A stretch of 64,000 nt of DNA from positions 25,318-89,317 of the forward strand of contig NZ_KB899659.1 of assembly GCF_000378385.1 (NCBI RefSeq). Direction: 5' to 3'. How positions within the stretch are numbered: position 1 is the first letter of the stretch; every line of letters starts with the position of its first letter. Positions 1 through 8,882 of this stretch are shown piece after piece. The notes under the pieces are model-generated. The model saw only the letters and a list, made by a program, of their open reading frames with translations. It did not search any database and was not told the DNA's origin. The DNA is from Paenibacillus daejeonensis DSM 15491 (lineage in GTDB: Bacteria > Bacillota > Bacilli > Paenibacillales > Paenibacillaceae). The position numbers were made by a program, and so were the translations under genes.

Positions 1-1
1 G

Positions 2-964
2 CCAAACACGGTTTTGGCTTACAAAACGTACGGGACCCTAAATGACACCCGAGACAATGTCATTGTGTACCCTACCGCTTTTGGAGATATCCACGTTCAG
101 AATGAATGGTTGATTGGCGAAGGAATGGCTTTGGACCCCCGAAATTATTTTATTATCGTTCCGAATCTGCTGGGCAATGGCTTGTCTTCGTCACCGAGCA
201 ATACCCCGCCGCCCTTTGACAAAGCGAACTTTCCGCAGGTCAGTATGGAAGACAATATTACCTTGCAGCATAAACTGCTGATGGAGGTATTTGCAGTTCG
301 CAAGATTGCTTTGGTCGTGGGATGGTCTATGGGCGGGATCCAGGCTTACCAATGGGCTGTCAGTTATCCGGAGCTTGTCGAGCGGATCGCGCCGATTGCA
401 GGCCAAGCCAAAACCTGGCCTCACACCCATGTCGTTCTGGAAAGCTTAAAATCTGCACTATTGGCTGCCATTGGCTTCGATAACAGCAAATTGAACCAGT
501 TAACTGCCGTAGACCTCCGAGCTGTTGGCCGAGTCTATGCCGGTTGGGGATTGTCACAGGCCTTCTATCGGGAAGAAGGATATCGCCTGTTGGGATTCGA
601 CTCACTCGAGGCATTTAGTACGGGTGTCTGGGAAGCCAGCTTCATGAAGATGGACCCGCACAATGTCCTCGCGATGTTGTCGACAGGACAACAGGCTGAT
701 ATCAGTGCGAATGCCAGGTATAACGGAGATTTTGATCAGGCATTGGCAAGTATCCAGTCCCTCGCGTGCGTCATGCCGGGCAGCACAGATTTGTTTTGTA
801 CAGCAGAGGATAACCGTTACGAAGTAGAGCGAATGCCCCATGCCGAGCTGCAACCCATTCCTTCTGATTGGGGCCATTTTGCCGGGCGGGGGATCAATCA
901 GGCTGATAATGAGTGGATTGATAGTCACTTATCGCGGTTGCTGGCGCTGCAGCCACACCAGTAG
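2..964 (+). CDS. MetX-like alpha/beta hydrolase, 5' end outside window
   Basis: This is an alpha/beta-hydrolase related to homoserine O-acetyltransferase (MetX). The frame is open from base 2, and the residues before the TTG at 14 (PNTVLAYKTYGTLN) already read like the family's N-terminal strand, so the true start lies upstream of the window. Numbered from the TTG, the nucleophile elbow GWSMGG puts Ser at 105. The acid and base are probably Asp259 (STDLF) and His288 (SDWGHF), which is the usual MetX triad order. Proteins of this subgroup are often annotated only as alpha/beta hydrolases, so acyltransferase activity on homoserine is not assured. No downstream partner is on the same strand; the next gene converges from the right. 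Confidence 0.8.
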   Translation, partial: PNTVLAYKTYGTLNDTRDNVIVYPTAFGDIHVQNEWLIGEGMALDPRNYFIIVPNLLGNGLSSSPSNTPPPFDKANFPQVSMEDNITLQHKLLMEVFAVRKIALVVGWSMGGIQAYQWAVSYPELVERIAPIAGQAKTWPHTHVVLESLKSALLAAIGFDNSKLNQLTAVDLRAVGRVYAGWGLSQAFYREEGYRLLGFDSLEAFSTGVWEASFMKMDPHNVLAMLSTGQQADISANARYNGDFDQALASIQSLACVMPGSTDLFCTAEDNRYEVERMPHAELQPIPSDWGHFAGRGINQADNEWIDSHLSRLLALQPHQ

Positions 965-1005
965 CAGCAGCGCTTGGCTTCCGAGGGGGATTATCTACCC
1001 TTCCA

Positions 1006-2358
1006 TCAACGTTTTTTGGCGGGCGGAATACTCTGAGGGTTGTTGAATACATTGCCCGGATCGTACTTGGCTTTTACTTTACGCAGGCGGCTATAGTTTT
1101 TGCCATAGTAGACGGGACCGGAACACTTGATTCCCTGGTCGGGTACGTTAATATACGAGCCAATGATGTAAGGCTGCAGCTTCTTCCGGGTATTGCGGGC
1201 CAGGGCAATATTTCTGGCTGCATGGGACGGCTTCACCCACGAGCTGTTCCATTCCACATAGTATTGAGCCTTGCGCCAGTAGAAGGCGGTAGCTCTTGGC
1301 GCGATCCGGCTGATGGCTCCGCCCCAATTGAGAAAGAAGAAGCCTGCGGGGGTGCCGCCCTCCGCCTTCTCCAGAAACTCGCGCATGACGCGATAAGCAC
1401 GAGCTGGAAAAGGACGCTTGCCAAAGCCGCTGGAGAATTGATTGCTGAATCGTTGGGTGAGCAGGGGATCGGGAGCCAGCATAAACTTTGTTGCCTTTAG
1501 GTAAGGCAGGTACCGCACAGTGATTTGCGTCGGTGTGCCGACACTCAGGATCGGCTGCAATAATCGGAGCGCTTCTTGTTTGGAGCCCAGGTACATCCCG
1601 AGCATACTGACGTTGCCGCCCTTTTTCGGACCGACACTTAGCTCACTCCCCAGCTTGGTACTGGTATGCGGAGCCCAGTCTTGCCAGCGTCGAACCACTT
1701 TCTCGAACTGCTCCCACGGCCAGGTCACTTGGAACACTGTAGCTCTGACGGGAGCTCGTCGGACTTTGAATTTGTATTTGGTGTAGACGCCGAAATTACC
1801 GCCGCCACCGCCGCGCGTAGCCCACAACAGATCAGCATTACGCTTCTTGCTGGCGCGAATGACTGTGCCCTTGGCATCGACCATTTCCAGAGCCAGCAGG
1901 TTATCGCTGATCAGACCTGTCGTCCGCTGCAGCGGTCCGATTCCGCCGCCGGGTGTGATACCGCCGATACCGACCGAAGGACTATCGCCGAACGGCGCAA
2001 TGAACCCTTGGCGCCCCAGCGTATTAACAATCCGTCCGACCCGGTTGCCGGTTCCAACAACGACCGTACGCTTATTTTTATTCAAATGAATCGTGTTGAG
2101 ATTACTTACGTCGATGACAAGCCCGCCGTTCACCTGCGAAAGATTGACCTCCAGCGCATGTCTCCCGCCACGCGGCCGGATTGGCACGTTGTTTTGGCGG
2201 GCCCATCGTATCGCATTCACGACATCCGCAGTGCGTTTAGCAAATACAAACACCTTCGGATATCGATCCGTATGTGGATCCCAGTTTTTTCGAGCTTCTT
2301 CATACCCGGGGTCCCCTCTGAAAATAACCCTTCCCGTAAGCTTTGCCTTTGTTGTCAC
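1006..2358 (-). CDS. FAD-linked oxidase, BBE-type (berberine bridge enzyme-like)
   Basis: A 450-residue flavoprotein oxidase of the PCMH/BBE family, which oxidises sugars, alcohols or aromatic compounds using covalently bound FAD. The FAD domain spans about residues 30-200, with RPRGGRHALE carrying His67, the expected 8-alpha histidyl FAD attachment site, and a glycine-rich VGIGGITPGGGIG loop. The cysteine used for a second covalent link in bicovalent members is absent, so single attachment is likely. The C-terminal BBE motif is YYGKNYSRLRKVKAKYDP near residues 415-432. The start is GTG, with AAGGAG eight bases upstream. No signal peptide is visible. The substrate cannot be inferred from its neighbours. 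Confidence 0.85.
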   Translation of the reverse strand: MTTKAKLTGRVIFRGDPGYEEARKNWDPHTDRYPKVFVFAKRTADVVNAIRWARQNNVPIRPRGGRHALEVNLSQVNGGLVIDVSNLNTIHLNKNKRTVVVGTGNRVGRIVNTLGRQGFIAPFGDSPSVGIGGITPGGGIGPLQRTTGLISDNLLALEMVDAKGTVIRASKKRNADLLWATRGGGGGNFGVYTKYKFKVRRAPVRATVFQVTWPWEQFEKVVRRWQDWAPHTSTKLGSELSVGPKKGGNVSMLGMYLGSKQEALRLLQPILSVGTPTQITVRYLPYLKATKFMLAPDPLLTQRFSNQFSSGFGKRPFPARAYRVMREFLEKAEGGTPAGFFFLNWGGAISRIAPRATAFYWRKAQYYVEWNSSWVKPSHAARNIALARNTRKKLQPYIIGSYINVPDQGIKCSGPVYYGKNYSRLRKVKAKYDPGNVFNNPQSIPPAKKR

Positions 2359-2622
2359 CTATTCCACTCCTTATGCTTGATTTACGCGATTTGCATCCAT
2401 GGTGGGCATTACGCTATAACATATGAATGGGAACGGGTGTAGGCATGGGCTGCGGCTGAAAACAATCAAAAAGGGGCTGTCCAATAAGTTAGTGAAAGCT
2501 GACCGATGGAAGGCCCCTTACTTTTTAGAGAACTTATCGACAGAAGCCGACCTACTGCTAGGTATCGCCTACCCTACGCGTCCTTACTGCCCTCCCGGCT
2601 AACGGCCATATATACGCTTATT

Positions 2623-2782
2623 TGCCCTGAAAAGGTAGCTCATCATTTCTAACGGCCATATATGCGCCTATTGTGGCCAAACAGACCACTGGAGCCTCAA
2701 AAACCCTCCAATAACTGCGCTGGTGGCCGTTAGAATTCAAAGTGACTCGATTTGGGCGAAATAGCGGCTGTGGTGACCGTTA
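2623..2782 (+). repeat. 160-bp dispersed inverted repeat, copy A
   Basis: This segment matches the reverse complement of the last 160 bases of the window (63841-64000) with four mismatches and no gaps by hand alignment, about 97.5% identity. It contains TAACGG/CCGTTA motifs in both orientations. It has no convincing coding frame. Copy B runs to the window edge, so the repeat may be longer. Confidence 0.9.
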
Positions 2783-2849
2783 CAAAATTTCTAATCGACA
2801 CGCTCATGGTGTCCGTTAGAGCCCCAGCGCGCTTCGTTCCGTTGATGTT

Positions 2850-2905
2850 CAAATCAAAAAAGGTTGGGCGGAATACCTAACGGTTTCTCGTCCAACCTTT
2901 TTGTT
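2850..2905 (-). terminator. Bidirectional Rho-independent terminator
   Basis: The arms AAAAAAGGTTGG (2856-2867) and CCAACCTTTTT (2892-2902) pair across a 24-base loop. On the minus strand the stem is followed by a T tract. It lies about 40 bases past the stop of the Rieske gene and probably ends the whole monooxygenase/transport operon. Confidence 0.7.
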
Positions 2906-2943
2906 TGGGGACTTATTGGACATCCCCCTCTTCGGCGTTTAAA

Positions 2944-4680
2944 TTACTCCGCTTCAAACAGCTTCTCGCCGCGGTGAAGGCGCCAAGCGATCTTGGCAGT
3001 ATGCGGCGTCTCCCTGGAAGTAGGCGCATGGGCCGCAAGATAGCGGGTTAAGGCGAGTATGAACGTTTCGCGGGCTTGCTCGGCCAGCGGTCCGGATTCA
3101 TCAGACCAACGATCATATTCTGTGACCGCTGCCTCGTACATCTGGAAGGAATGGAATTCAGCATCCTCCCGAAGCAGCGCATGTCCTAGCGTATTGAATA
3201 ACGGCACCGGATTGCCGCCGCTGCGAAGATATCCTACAACCCATGCCCCTGCAGCTGTGACTTGCTGCTGCTTATCCAGCAGCTCCAGTAGCTCTGCCGG
3301 ATCCGGCACTTTCTCTTCTGTAACCGAAATAACCGGCCGGGGAGCGCTCGGGATATTCAAGAATCGGTCAAGATAGATGGCGGCCGCGGTGTGGAAAATG
3401 GCGCGAACCAGCCATGGATTAGTCGAACGAATTAGTCCTTCATGCACCGCATGAGCATGTGTGAATGTGTGAAGCACCGAGATCCAATCGCCAAAATCAT
3501 TTTGCGTATGAAACCGGACCACCCGCTCGGCTGCAGCCAATGCCGTAATTTGAGCGAGACGAACCGGTGAAACACCATCGAGCAAAGCTTCTTTTAGCAG
3601 ACCGATGGCCCGCAGCGGTTCATCTCCCAGTAAGGCTTGATGCAGCTCCTCTTCATTTACTTCACTAGTGCCGTTCACTGCCGGAAGTCCTTTATCTTCT
3701 AATTCCGCAAAGACAGCTCGTAACGGTTGGACCAAGTCAACTGGAGACTGCCAGCTATACATCTCTTCACTGCGCGACGCGTCTGCGAACATGGGGAGCA
3801 ACGAGGCGAGCACTTCTGTTCGCCGCTCCGGAGCTACATAACGCAAGCTTTCAAAAGCTTTATTATGGAAATCCAGCGTATGCCCTCCGTTAAGGTAGAA
3901 GTGATCGGTAGCCGCCATGCTCATCATAGCGAACAACTCATCCGATTCAGCACCGGCTTGCACGGCGCTCAGTAGTACGCGTTCCGCGCCACGTGTATCC
4001 CGGACCTCAATACAATCCCTGTACCACTTCATCAAGCGTTCTGTCGTGACGCCTTCCGGCAGCGGATCGAGCAAGAAGCGTGTGCCGCTGCCCGCGGAAT
4101 CCCGCGAGGTATGCAGCATCCCTTGATAGAGTGCCAGAATTCGCCCTTGCTTATCTAATTTGGACAGCACATTCGTCATCGCAGTGAGGATGGTTAAACC
4201 GGACCCCCAACCTTGCCTGCGCTGTCTAAGACCAAATTCGATGCCAATCGCTGCGATTTCCGTTTCGGGAACCTCCGCCTCCACCAAGCCTACAATAGCC
4301 TTGGCTATCACGAGACCAATATTTTGTTCCAGCCCATTGAGGAGACGATCCTTGTAGAGCTGGACTTTATTGCCACCGCGGGCATTGGGGTTGACCCACA
4401 GCACTTCATCTTCAATTATAATCTCATGCAGCGGGACATCGTCTGCCCAAGGGTCGAGCGTGCCCCCGCTACACACATCAAACCGTGCATGATGCCAATG
4501 GCAGGTCAAAATTCCGTCACACAGGCTCCCCATGTGGAGGGGGAATCCGAGATGAGGGCAACGGTTATCCAGCGCATGCCATTCATTCTCGTGATGGAAC
4601 ACAACAATGCCGCCTTTGATGACTTTTGGGCCTTGTACACGCAGTTCCTCTGTCTTACCCGCTTCGATCCAACCCTTCAT
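2944..4680 (-). CDS. Rieske [2Fe-2S] domain protein with long helical C-terminus
   Basis: A 578-residue protein whose first ~100 residues form a Rieske ferredoxin domain: C41-P-H43 and C60-H-W-H63 fit the CxH...CxxH cluster ligands. The remaining ~470 residues are rich in Ala, Leu and Glu, look helical, and carry no motif I recognise. The lack of a catalytic aromatic-ring hydroxylase domain means it is not a standard oxygenase alpha subunit. It is the last gene of a minus-strand operon with a flavin monooxygenase and transporters, so it may act as an electron carrier or as a substrate-processing enzyme. Function of the C-terminal part is unknown. Confidence 0.8.
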   Translation of the reverse strand: MKGWIEAGKTEELRVQGPKVIKGGIVVFHHENEWHALDNRCPHLGFPLHMGSLCDGILTCHWHHARFDVCSGGTLDPWADDVPLHEIIIEDEVLWVNPNARGGNKVQLYKDRLLNGLEQNIGLVIAKAIVGLVEAEVPETEIAAIGIEFGLRQRRQGWGSGLTILTAMTNVLSKLDKQGRILALYQGMLHTSRDSAGSGTRFLLDPLPEGVTTERLMKWYRDCIEVRDTRGAERVLLSAVQAGAESDELFAMMSMAATDHFYLNGGHTLDFHNKAFESLRYVAPERRTEVLASLLPMFADASRSEEMYSWQSPVDLVQPLRAVFAELEDKGLPAVNGTSEVNEEELHQALLGDEPLRAIGLLKEALLDGVSPVRLAQITALAAAERVVRFHTQNDFGDWISVLHTFTHAHAVHEGLIRSTNPWLVRAIFHTAAAIYLDRFLNIPSAPRPVISVTEEKVPDPAELLELLDKQQQVTAAGAWVVGYLRSGGNPVPLFNTLGHALLREDAEFHSFQMYEAAVTEYDRWSDESGPLAEQARETFILALTRYLAAHAPTSRETPHTAKIAWRLHRGEKLFEAE

Positions 4681-4773
4681 GTAAACGCCTCCAATTTATT
4701 GGGTTATCTAGGTTGAATGCTATCTAATGGTGGTACGCTTGTCAATCTGAGAGTTTTGAATCTCTTCAAAAGC

Positions 4774-4806
4774 ATGAAAAAAAGCCGCCATCTGCTGATG
4801 GCGGCT
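4774..4806 (-). terminator. Rho-independent terminator after NCS1 permease
   Basis: On the minus strand GCCGCCATC and GATGGCGGC form a perfect stem with a short loop, followed by seven T residues. It begins directly at the permease stop codon. It would separate the Rieske gene, at least partly, from the genes upstream. Confidence 0.85.
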
Positions 4807-6150
4807 TCATCCTTGAACTCTTGATTTCTTGAATATCCTTCCAGCAGATGAGGACGATCGTGTGAACAGCAAATGTAAAATACCTGCAATCAAACATGAA
4901 CTGAGCCCAGGCATCAGCTCGTCCGGTACCGTGTAGAAGTAAACAGCTGCGAGTGCCACTGCGAAAATGGCAGACAGGTTGAAACCATGCCAATACTGGT
5001 AGATTCCATCCCCACGCACCAATGCCTCCACATCAATCTGCTGCCTGTGCACAATTAGATAATCGACGACCAGGACCCCTGCCAGCGGGATTGCAAGCCC
5101 GCCCAACGCGTGAATATAAACGGCTGCGTGATCGATAATCCCCGGATACAGACATATTCCGCCCGACACGAGACCGAAGATCCCTGTCGTCTTCATACGG
5201 TTCGTAGCGGGAAACGTATTAAGCAGTGACATGCCTCCCGTGTAGGCATTATTCAAATTAATCGCACACAAGCTGACCAATACACCTGACAACATGAGTA
5301 ACTGAATCAAAAGCGAGTCATTCAAAGGACTGGCTGCAAGATAGGGATTCCATTCACCCGAAGCGATTGCGCCATAAGCGACCAGACTTGCCGTCACTGC
5401 CATACCAGTTGTACTCCCGCTGACCAGACCGAGGAAGGCGTCTCTCCGGTTCCGAGCGTACCGGCACAAGTCAGAGGAGCCGGTTATCGCAGGCACATAT
5501 TGGGCGAAGGCTAGCCCGGTATACAAAAGAAAGGTTCCTAGGGATCGTTCCTCGCCAGCAGCGACAATGCTGGACCATTGGTAGGCAGTGTTATCAGTCG
5601 TCAAAAACTGCCAGAGCAGTACGATCATGACGAGCAGCATCACTGGGAAGATCAGTCGTACTGCCAACTGCACTGTCTTGTAGCCGGCGATCGCAAGTAC
5701 GGTCATGACGGCCGCGAACAGAAACGACAGCCACATGAGATTCATAGTGACACCAGTCAGACGCTCTAGCATGAAGCTTACAACAACCGCGGCTCCAACG
5801 GTTTGCACGGAGAACCAATAGACGGCAATTACGGCTCTCAAGAGAGAGCCAACGTAACGCGAGCCGTTGACTCCGAGAATCATCCGGGATGCGAACTGGC
5901 CGGGAATGCCATAGTCAACGCCGGGAAAGGAAAACAAGGCAACCAGTATAAAGGCAAGTACATTGCCGACAACCATGCTGGCGACTGCCCACCAAAAAGG
6001 TAAACCTCCTTGCAGAACGGCCAATGCCGGCAGCAGGAAGTTGCCGGCATTGAATGAGAACGAAAACTGGAGTAAGAAATAATCGCGCCAGGTCGACGTA
6101 CGTTGTCCAGCGGGGACCGGTTCTAGTCCGATCTTCTCGATAAAAGCCAA
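4807..6150 (-). CDS. NCS1-family nucleobase/cytosine permease
   Basis: A 447-residue membrane protein with about 12 hydrophobic segments of the nucleobase:cation symporter-1 family (CodB, allantoin and hydantoin permeases). The opening WRDYFLLQFSFSFNAGNFLLPALAV and the segment around SLCAINLNNAYTGGMSLLNTFP are typical. These carriers import purines, pyrimidines, hydantoins or related N-heterocycles with sodium or protons. The start is TTG with GAGGG about eight bases upstream. Its place beside a flavin monooxygenase and an Opp-type transporter suggests uptake of a nitrogen heterocycle or a degradation product. The exact substrate cannot be read from sequence. Confidence 0.88.
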   Translation of the reverse strand: MAFIEKIGLEPVPAGQRTSTWRDYFLLQFSFSFNAGNFLLPALAVLQGGLPFWWAVASMVVGNVLAFILVALFSFPGVDYGIPGQFASRMILGVNGSRYVGSLLRAVIAVYWFSVQTVGAAVVVSFMLERLTGVTMNLMWLSFLFAAVMTVLAIAGYKTVQLAVRLIFPVMLLVMIVLLWQFLTTDNTAYQWSSIVAAGEERSLGTFLLYTGLAFAQYVPAITGSSDLCRYARNRRDAFLGLVSGSTTGMAVTASLVAYGAIASGEWNPYLAASPLNDSLLIQLLMLSGVLVSLCAINLNNAYTGGMSLLNTFPATNRMKTTGIFGLVSGGICLYPGIIDHAAVYIHALGGLAIPLAGVLVVDYLIVHRQQIDVEALVRGDGIYQYWHGFNLSAIFAVALAAVYFYTVPDELMPGLSSCLIAGILHLLFTRSSSSAGRIFKKSRVQG

Positions 6151-6198
6151 ATCTTTTCCCTCAATTCGTAGGATCCGTGTATCATCGGATGTGCTGCG

Positions 6199-7815
6199 TT
6201 ACTTGGTCTTGATCTCATCGACATGGAACATCTGATCAATCCGTGGGTCGTAATCCAGGCTGTCGCTCATGCCCATGAAGCTGACGTCCTGATACAGATA
6301 AATATAAGGCATCTCCTCGGCAACGATTTGCTGCACCTCTTTGTACTGCTCGGCGCGAGAATCTGGATCCATGTTCACGGCAGCTGCATCCAGCAACTCG
6401 TCAACGCGAGGATTGCTGTAGCCGAAGGCTGCAGGCTGGTAAGTGGAATGGAAATGACCCAGCGCATGAGAGCTATCAAACAGCGTGTTGTTCCATCCGG
6501 TGAGCAAAAGCTCTTTGTTCTCACCGTTCGTGCGGACGCTGACATAATTGCTCGCTTCGAGTAGTACCAGGTTCACTTTGATCCCCACCTCTTCCAGCAT
6601 GCCGGCAATGACCTGGGCTGTATCGCTGTCCGCATAAGAACGGCCTTGGGATGAGGTCAGCGTAATCTCGAGATTATTGGTATAGCCCGCTTCGGCCAGC
6701 AACTCACGTGCCCGTTCGGGGTCATAGCGATAGGTATCGTACAGAGTCTCGTCGAATCCGAAGGTACCGGGCACAGGACGCGTGCGCGTCGGTTTGCCTT
6801 CGCCGTCGGCGAATATATCGCTCAGCACCTGATTGTCGATCGCGTAGTCTATGGCCTGTACCACGCGCGGATCCGAGGTCTTGAACGCGTCGTTCTGGTT
6901 AACATACAGCATCCTCACCGTTGTTGTATCCGATTTAACGATGGAGGTGCCGTCATTACTATTGACCCGCTCCAGATCGGTCGGTGGAATCGAAGCGGCG
7001 ATCTGCACGCCGCCGGTCATGAGCTCGGCAACGCGGGTCGAGGTCTCCATAATCGTCCGGAAGATGACTGTGTCCCACTCGGAGACGTCTCCTTCGAAAT
7101 AGTCATCGAACTTTTTCATCGTCATTCGGTCGCCCTTCAGCCATTCGACGAATTCATAAGGGCCGCTGCCTACGGGGTGCTGCTGGAAGGCGTCCCAGCC
7201 GTTCTCTTCAATATAGTTCTTGGGGAAGATGCCGGCTGCCTCTCTTGCTAGACGATAAGGCAGTGCCGGGTCAGGGCCGTCAGTGATGATCTCGAAGTTC
7301 AGAGGATCCAGCACCTTGACTTCCTGAATTGTTTTGAAATTGGCATGCTGCACCAGCTTGTTATCCTGTGCGACACGCTCCAGCGAGAATTTCACATCCT
7401 CCGCAGTCAACTGATCGCCATTATGGAACAGGATGTTGTCACGCAGGGTAAAGGACCAGGTTGTATCATCCAGCGCTTCGTAGGACTCCGCCAGATGGGG
7501 ATGCAGCGTCCCCTCATTGTCGCGTTTTAGCAAATAGCTCTGCAGATTGACCATGACGCCCTCTGTGGAGATAGCTGTCGTACCATGAGTGTCCAAGGTA
7601 TCGATATCCTGCGATAACGCGATAACCAATGTCTTGCCCCCAGCCGAGTCCCCCTCCGTTGTCGTACCATTCCCTGTCTGTGCCTGGGTATTGCCCGTTT
7701 GCCCTGCTCCACTGGTCGTATCATTTCCTCCGGAGCATCCCGCCAGCAGCAATAGCGCCATTGTGGTCAGGAATACAGAGCTGATTCGTTGAACCTTCTG
7801 TTTTCTCTGTTGCAT
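6199..7815 (-). CDS. Opp/Dpp-type extracellular solute-binding lipoprotein (SBP family 5)
   Basis: A 538-residue substrate-binding protein for the adjacent ABC transporter. The N-terminus has a positively charged stretch, a hydrophobic segment and the lipobox LLLAGC with Cys27 as the lipidated residue, then a Gly/Thr-rich linker. The family-5 body shows LAESYEALDDTTWSFTLRDN and later YDPERARELLAEAGY. The start has GGGGGAGAAGC upstream. Family-5 proteins bind peptides, but also nickel chelates, opines and small xenobiotics, so the oxidase and monooxygenase context makes a non-peptide ligand plausible. Confidence 0.92.
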   Translation of the reverse strand: MQQRKQKVQRISSVFLTTMALLLLAGCSGGNDTTSGAGQTGNTQAQTGNGTTTEGDSAGGKTLVIALSQDIDTLDTHGTTAISTEGVMVNLQSYLLKRDNEGTLHPHLAESYEALDDTTWSFTLRDNILFHNGDQLTAEDVKFSLERVAQDNKLVQHANFKTIQEVKVLDPLNFEIITDGPDPALPYRLAREAAGIFPKNYIEENGWDAFQQHPVGSGPYEFVEWLKGDRMTMKKFDDYFEGDVSEWDTVIFRTIMETSTRVAELMTGGVQIAASIPPTDLERVNSNDGTSIVKSDTTTVRMLYVNQNDAFKTSDPRVVQAIDYAIDNQVLSDIFADGEGKPTRTRPVPGTFGFDETLYDTYRYDPERARELLAEAGYTNNLEITLTSSQGRSYADSDTAQVIAGMLEEVGIKVNLVLLEASNYVSVRTNGENKELLLTGWNNTLFDSSHALGHFHSTYQPAAFGYSNPRVDELLDAAAVNMDPDSRAEQYKEVQQIVAEEMPYIYLYQDVSFMGMSDSLDYDPRIDQMFHVDEIKTK

Positions 7816-7862
7816 GTTGCTTCTCCCCCTCCGTTGATCGCCTGCTTCTCTTCATCCGTTCC

Positions 7863-8882
7863 TTAATAGGAACCGGCAACCTTCAAGTCTTTTTGGCGTG
7901 GATAATGGCAAGCCGCGAGATGGCCTCCATATTCTCCGGTTTGAAGCGTTGGCGCCTCACTCTTGCACAGATCAGTCGCATAAGGACATCGGGTATGGAA
8001 GGTACAGCCGGGCGGCGGGTTGACCGGGCTCGGCAGATCGCCTTCCAGGATAAACTCCTGCCGGTCAGACCGCTGTGTGGGATCGGAGATCGGGATGGAA
8101 GCGAGCAACCCCTCGGTATAGGGATGCATCGCTTGGTGGAACAGCTGTTCCTTGGCAGCAATCTCCACGATCTTCCCCATGTACATCACAGCGATGCGGT
8201 CGCTGATATGCTTGACGGCGGGGAGCCCGTGTCCAATGAAGATGTAGGTGAGCTTCAACTCCTTCTGCAGACTGGAGAGCAGATTGAGGATCTGCGCCTG
8301 GATCGAGACGTCGAGGGCAGACACCGCTTCGTCGCAGATGATTAACTTGGGTTTGAGAGCCAAGGCCCGGGCAATACCAATTCGTTGACGCTGACCTCCG
8401 CTGAACTCATGCGGATATCGCTTGGCATATGCCGGGCTAAGGCCAACCATATCCATCAGCTCCGCAACTCTCGCGTCAATTTGCGCCCCTTCCAGCATGT
8501 GATGAGTTAACAATGGCTCGGCAATCAAGTCGCGTACCTTCATCCGTGGATTCAGTGAGGCATAAGGGTCTTGGAAGATCATCTGGATATCTTTGCGCCG
8601 TTCGCGCATCTGGTGATTGTTCAGCTTCAGTAGATCCTCGCCTTCGAACAACACCTCTCCAGCAGTTGCCTGCATTAATCGGAGGATCAGACTGCCGGTC
8701 GTTGATTTACCGCAACCGGATTCGCCCACAATACCGAACGTCTCCCCTCTATGGACTTTGAAGCTGATTCCGTCAACAGCCTTAAGCTGGGCGGGTTTGC
8801 GGTTGAACCATCCCTTCCCGACATCGAAATGCTTGGTTAAACCTCTAACCTCCAGCAGCGGCTCTTCTTTTAAACTCCTCAT
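7863..8882 (-). CDS. Oligopeptide-type ABC transporter ATPase (OppF-like)
   Basis: A 339-residue ATPase with Walker A GESGCGKST, signature SGGQRQR, and Walker B with DEAVSALDVS in place of the common DEPVSALDVS. The H-loop is FIGHGLPAV, with the histidine kept. The C-terminal oligopeptide_HPY region has PPGCTFHTRCPYA with conserved cysteines. It overlaps the upstream ATPase gene by 38 bases and has GGTGGAG before its ATG. It should energise the two permeases upstream together with the OppD-like subunit. Confidence 0.92.
   Translation of the reverse strand: MRSLKEEPLLEVRGLTKHFDVGKGWFNRKPAQLKAVDGISFKVHRGETFGIVGESGCGKSTTGSLILRLMQATAGEVLFEGEDLLKLNNHQMRERRKDIQMIFQDPYASLNPRMKVRDLIAEPLLTHHMLEGAQIDARVAELMDMVGLSPAYAKRYPHEFSGGQRQRIGIARALALKPKLIICDEAVSALDVSIQAQILNLLSSLQKELKLTYIFIGHGLPAVKHISDRIAVMYMGKIVEIAAKEQLFHQAMHPYTEGLLASIPISDPTQRSDRQEFILEGDLPSPVNPPPGCTFHTRCPYATDLCKSEAPTLQTGEYGGHLAACHYPRQKDLKVAGSY

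Larger units (their letters stand above)
2472..2929. repeat. Repeat-rich gap with imperfect inverted ends
   Basis: This gap without a gene is bounded by AGGGGCTGTCCAATAAGT (2472-2489) and its near reverse complement ACTTATTGGACATCCCC (2911-2927). Inside, a TAACGG-headed motif recurs at about 2599 and 2649 on the plus strand and at about 2725, 2776 and 2812 as CCGTTA on the other strand. The ends look like worn insertion-sequence termini, but no transposase remnant can be read between them. A miniature inverted-repeat element is an alternative reading. Confidence 0.55.

Noticed and set aside
1666..2442. Long plus-strand frame opposite the FAD oxidase gene
   Set aside because: It mirrors a well-supported oxidase, has no family resemblance and no good ribosome site.
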